64,000 bases of DNA. Source: G963665975 sp963665975 (GTDB taxonomy: Bacteria > Bacteroidota > Rhodothermia > Rhodothermales > Bin80). Below are positions 63,604 to 64,000 of this stretch, piece by piece (positions within the stretch are counted from its first letter, which is position 1; every line of letters begins with the position of its first letter). The position numbers and the translations under genes are program-made. The stretch spans positions 1,984,001 to 2,048,000 of the forward strand of contig OY762508.1 of NCBI GenBank assembly GCA_963665975.1. Direction: 5' to 3'. The notes beneath the pieces were generated by a model. It ran no database searches. It was not told where the DNA came from and worked only from the letters and a program-made list of their open reading frames with translations.

Positions 63604-64000
63604 ATGGGACTGATTGCGATCGGAGATATTCACGGCTGCGCAAAAACACTGGACAACTTATTGCAAGTACTGGCCCCCGCCCCGAATGATCACCTTGTGT
63701 TCGTCGGAGACTACGCGGATCGCGGGCCAGACACAAGAGGGGTTGTGAATCGTTGCCTGACCCTGGCGCGCACGAGGCGGTGTACGTTTCTGCGGGGCAA
63801 CCATGAGCACTATGTGCTGGAGTATCTCGCGGGTCGCCCCGTCTCGGGCTGGGATAGGTTTGGCGGACTACCCACGCTGGCGAGCTATGCCGACCGCACG
63901 GGAACGGTGGACATTCCAACCGCACATGTGCGGTTCTTCGAGGAAACGGAGCTGTATCTGGACGAACAGGCCTTTTTCTTTGTGCACGCGGGACTGTTGC
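63604..64000 (+). CDS. Serine/threonine-type metallophosphatase, 5' part
   Basis: The first 132 codons of a calcineurin-like phosphoesterase continue past the window edge. The metal-binding motifs are in order: AIGDIHGCAKTLDNLL, FVGDYADRGPDTRGVV and FLRGNHEHYVLEYL, and a later FFVHAGL begins the fourth. This is the PPP/ApaH-like protein phosphatase arrangement. ATG at 63604 lies six bases after the nusB stop, so the two are likely co-transcribed. Confidence 0.9.
   Translation, partial: MGLIAIGDIHGCAKTLDNLLQVLAPAPNDHLVFVGDYADRGPDTRGVVNRCLTLARTRRCTFLRGNHEHYVLEYLAGRPVSGWDRFGGLPTLASYADRTGTVDIPTAHVRFFEETELYLDEQAFFFVHAGLL

Overview
The window looks like a chromosome segment of a moderately GC-rich (roughly 55-60 percent, estimated by eye) member of Bacteroidota, most likely of the Rhodothermales/Rhodothermota branch. 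The evidence is a type IX secretion (T9SS) cargo protein with the FPNPFNP-type C-terminal sorting domain, a PorX-type response regulator with a PglZ domain, a TonB-dependent receptor with an N-terminal carboxypeptidase-regulatory-like domain, a Rho factor with a long Arg/Gly/Pro-rich N-terminal insertion, and promoters ending in TACTTTG or TATCTTTG. Strong Shine-Dalgarno sequences occur only before some genes (ferritin, thioredoxin, a metallo-hydrolase). Assignment to order is inference.

Layout. 0-2.1 kb: end of a Tat-exported lipoprotein gene and a response regulator/histidine kinase pair. 2.1-7.4 kb: coaE, an outer-membrane-barrel-like protein, a HIT protein, queD-folE, YqgE/AlgH and an unknown protein. 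7.4-18.4 kb: T9SS-sorted metallopeptidase, small lipoprotein, murJ, ruvA, a Tat-exported glycosylasparaginase-like hydrolase, trmB with a C-terminal extension, an O-methyltransferase, a biotin carboxylase and a J-domain protein. 18.4-20.4 kb is partly decayed: an SRPBCC protein, a truncated thioredoxin-like gene, a methyltransferase-like scrap and an IS110-family relic. 20.4-33.2 kb is core metabolism and regulation: metallo-hydrolase, ferritin, porX, folC, rho, a HAD phosphatase, proline dehydrogenase, trxB, trxA, purL. 33.2-37.3 kb: an IS1634/IS4-like relic, a SulP transporter and a beta-carbonic anhydrase. 37.3-40.0 kb: a TonB-dependent receptor under a TPP riboswitch and terminator. 40.1-45.5 kb: a complete rRNA operon on the minus strand (16S, tRNA-Ile, tRNA-Ala, 23S, 5S) with a recognisable promoter. 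45.7-50.0 kb: PASTA protein, pyrR, small secreted proteins, an AT-richer beta-propeller lipoprotein beside a tyrosine-recombinase relic, and a site-2 protease.

50.2-57.6 kb holds the most unusual cluster: three tandem, diverged copies of a secreted LVIVD-like beta-propeller protein, a small secreted protein and a laccase-like multicopper oxidase with very short gaps, followed by a PKD/OmpA lipoprotein. It reads as one envelope system, probably redox or copper related; its function is not known to me.

57.6-64.0 kb: DinB-like protein, S41 protease, moeA, a 0.5 kb intergenic region with the hallmarks of a replication origin (DnaA-box-like 9-mers, a TACTACTACT trio tract, then an AT-rich stretch), a double-domain universal stress protein, nusB and the start of a metallophosphatase. 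The rRNA operon points away from this candidate origin, as expected for highly expressed leading-strand genes.
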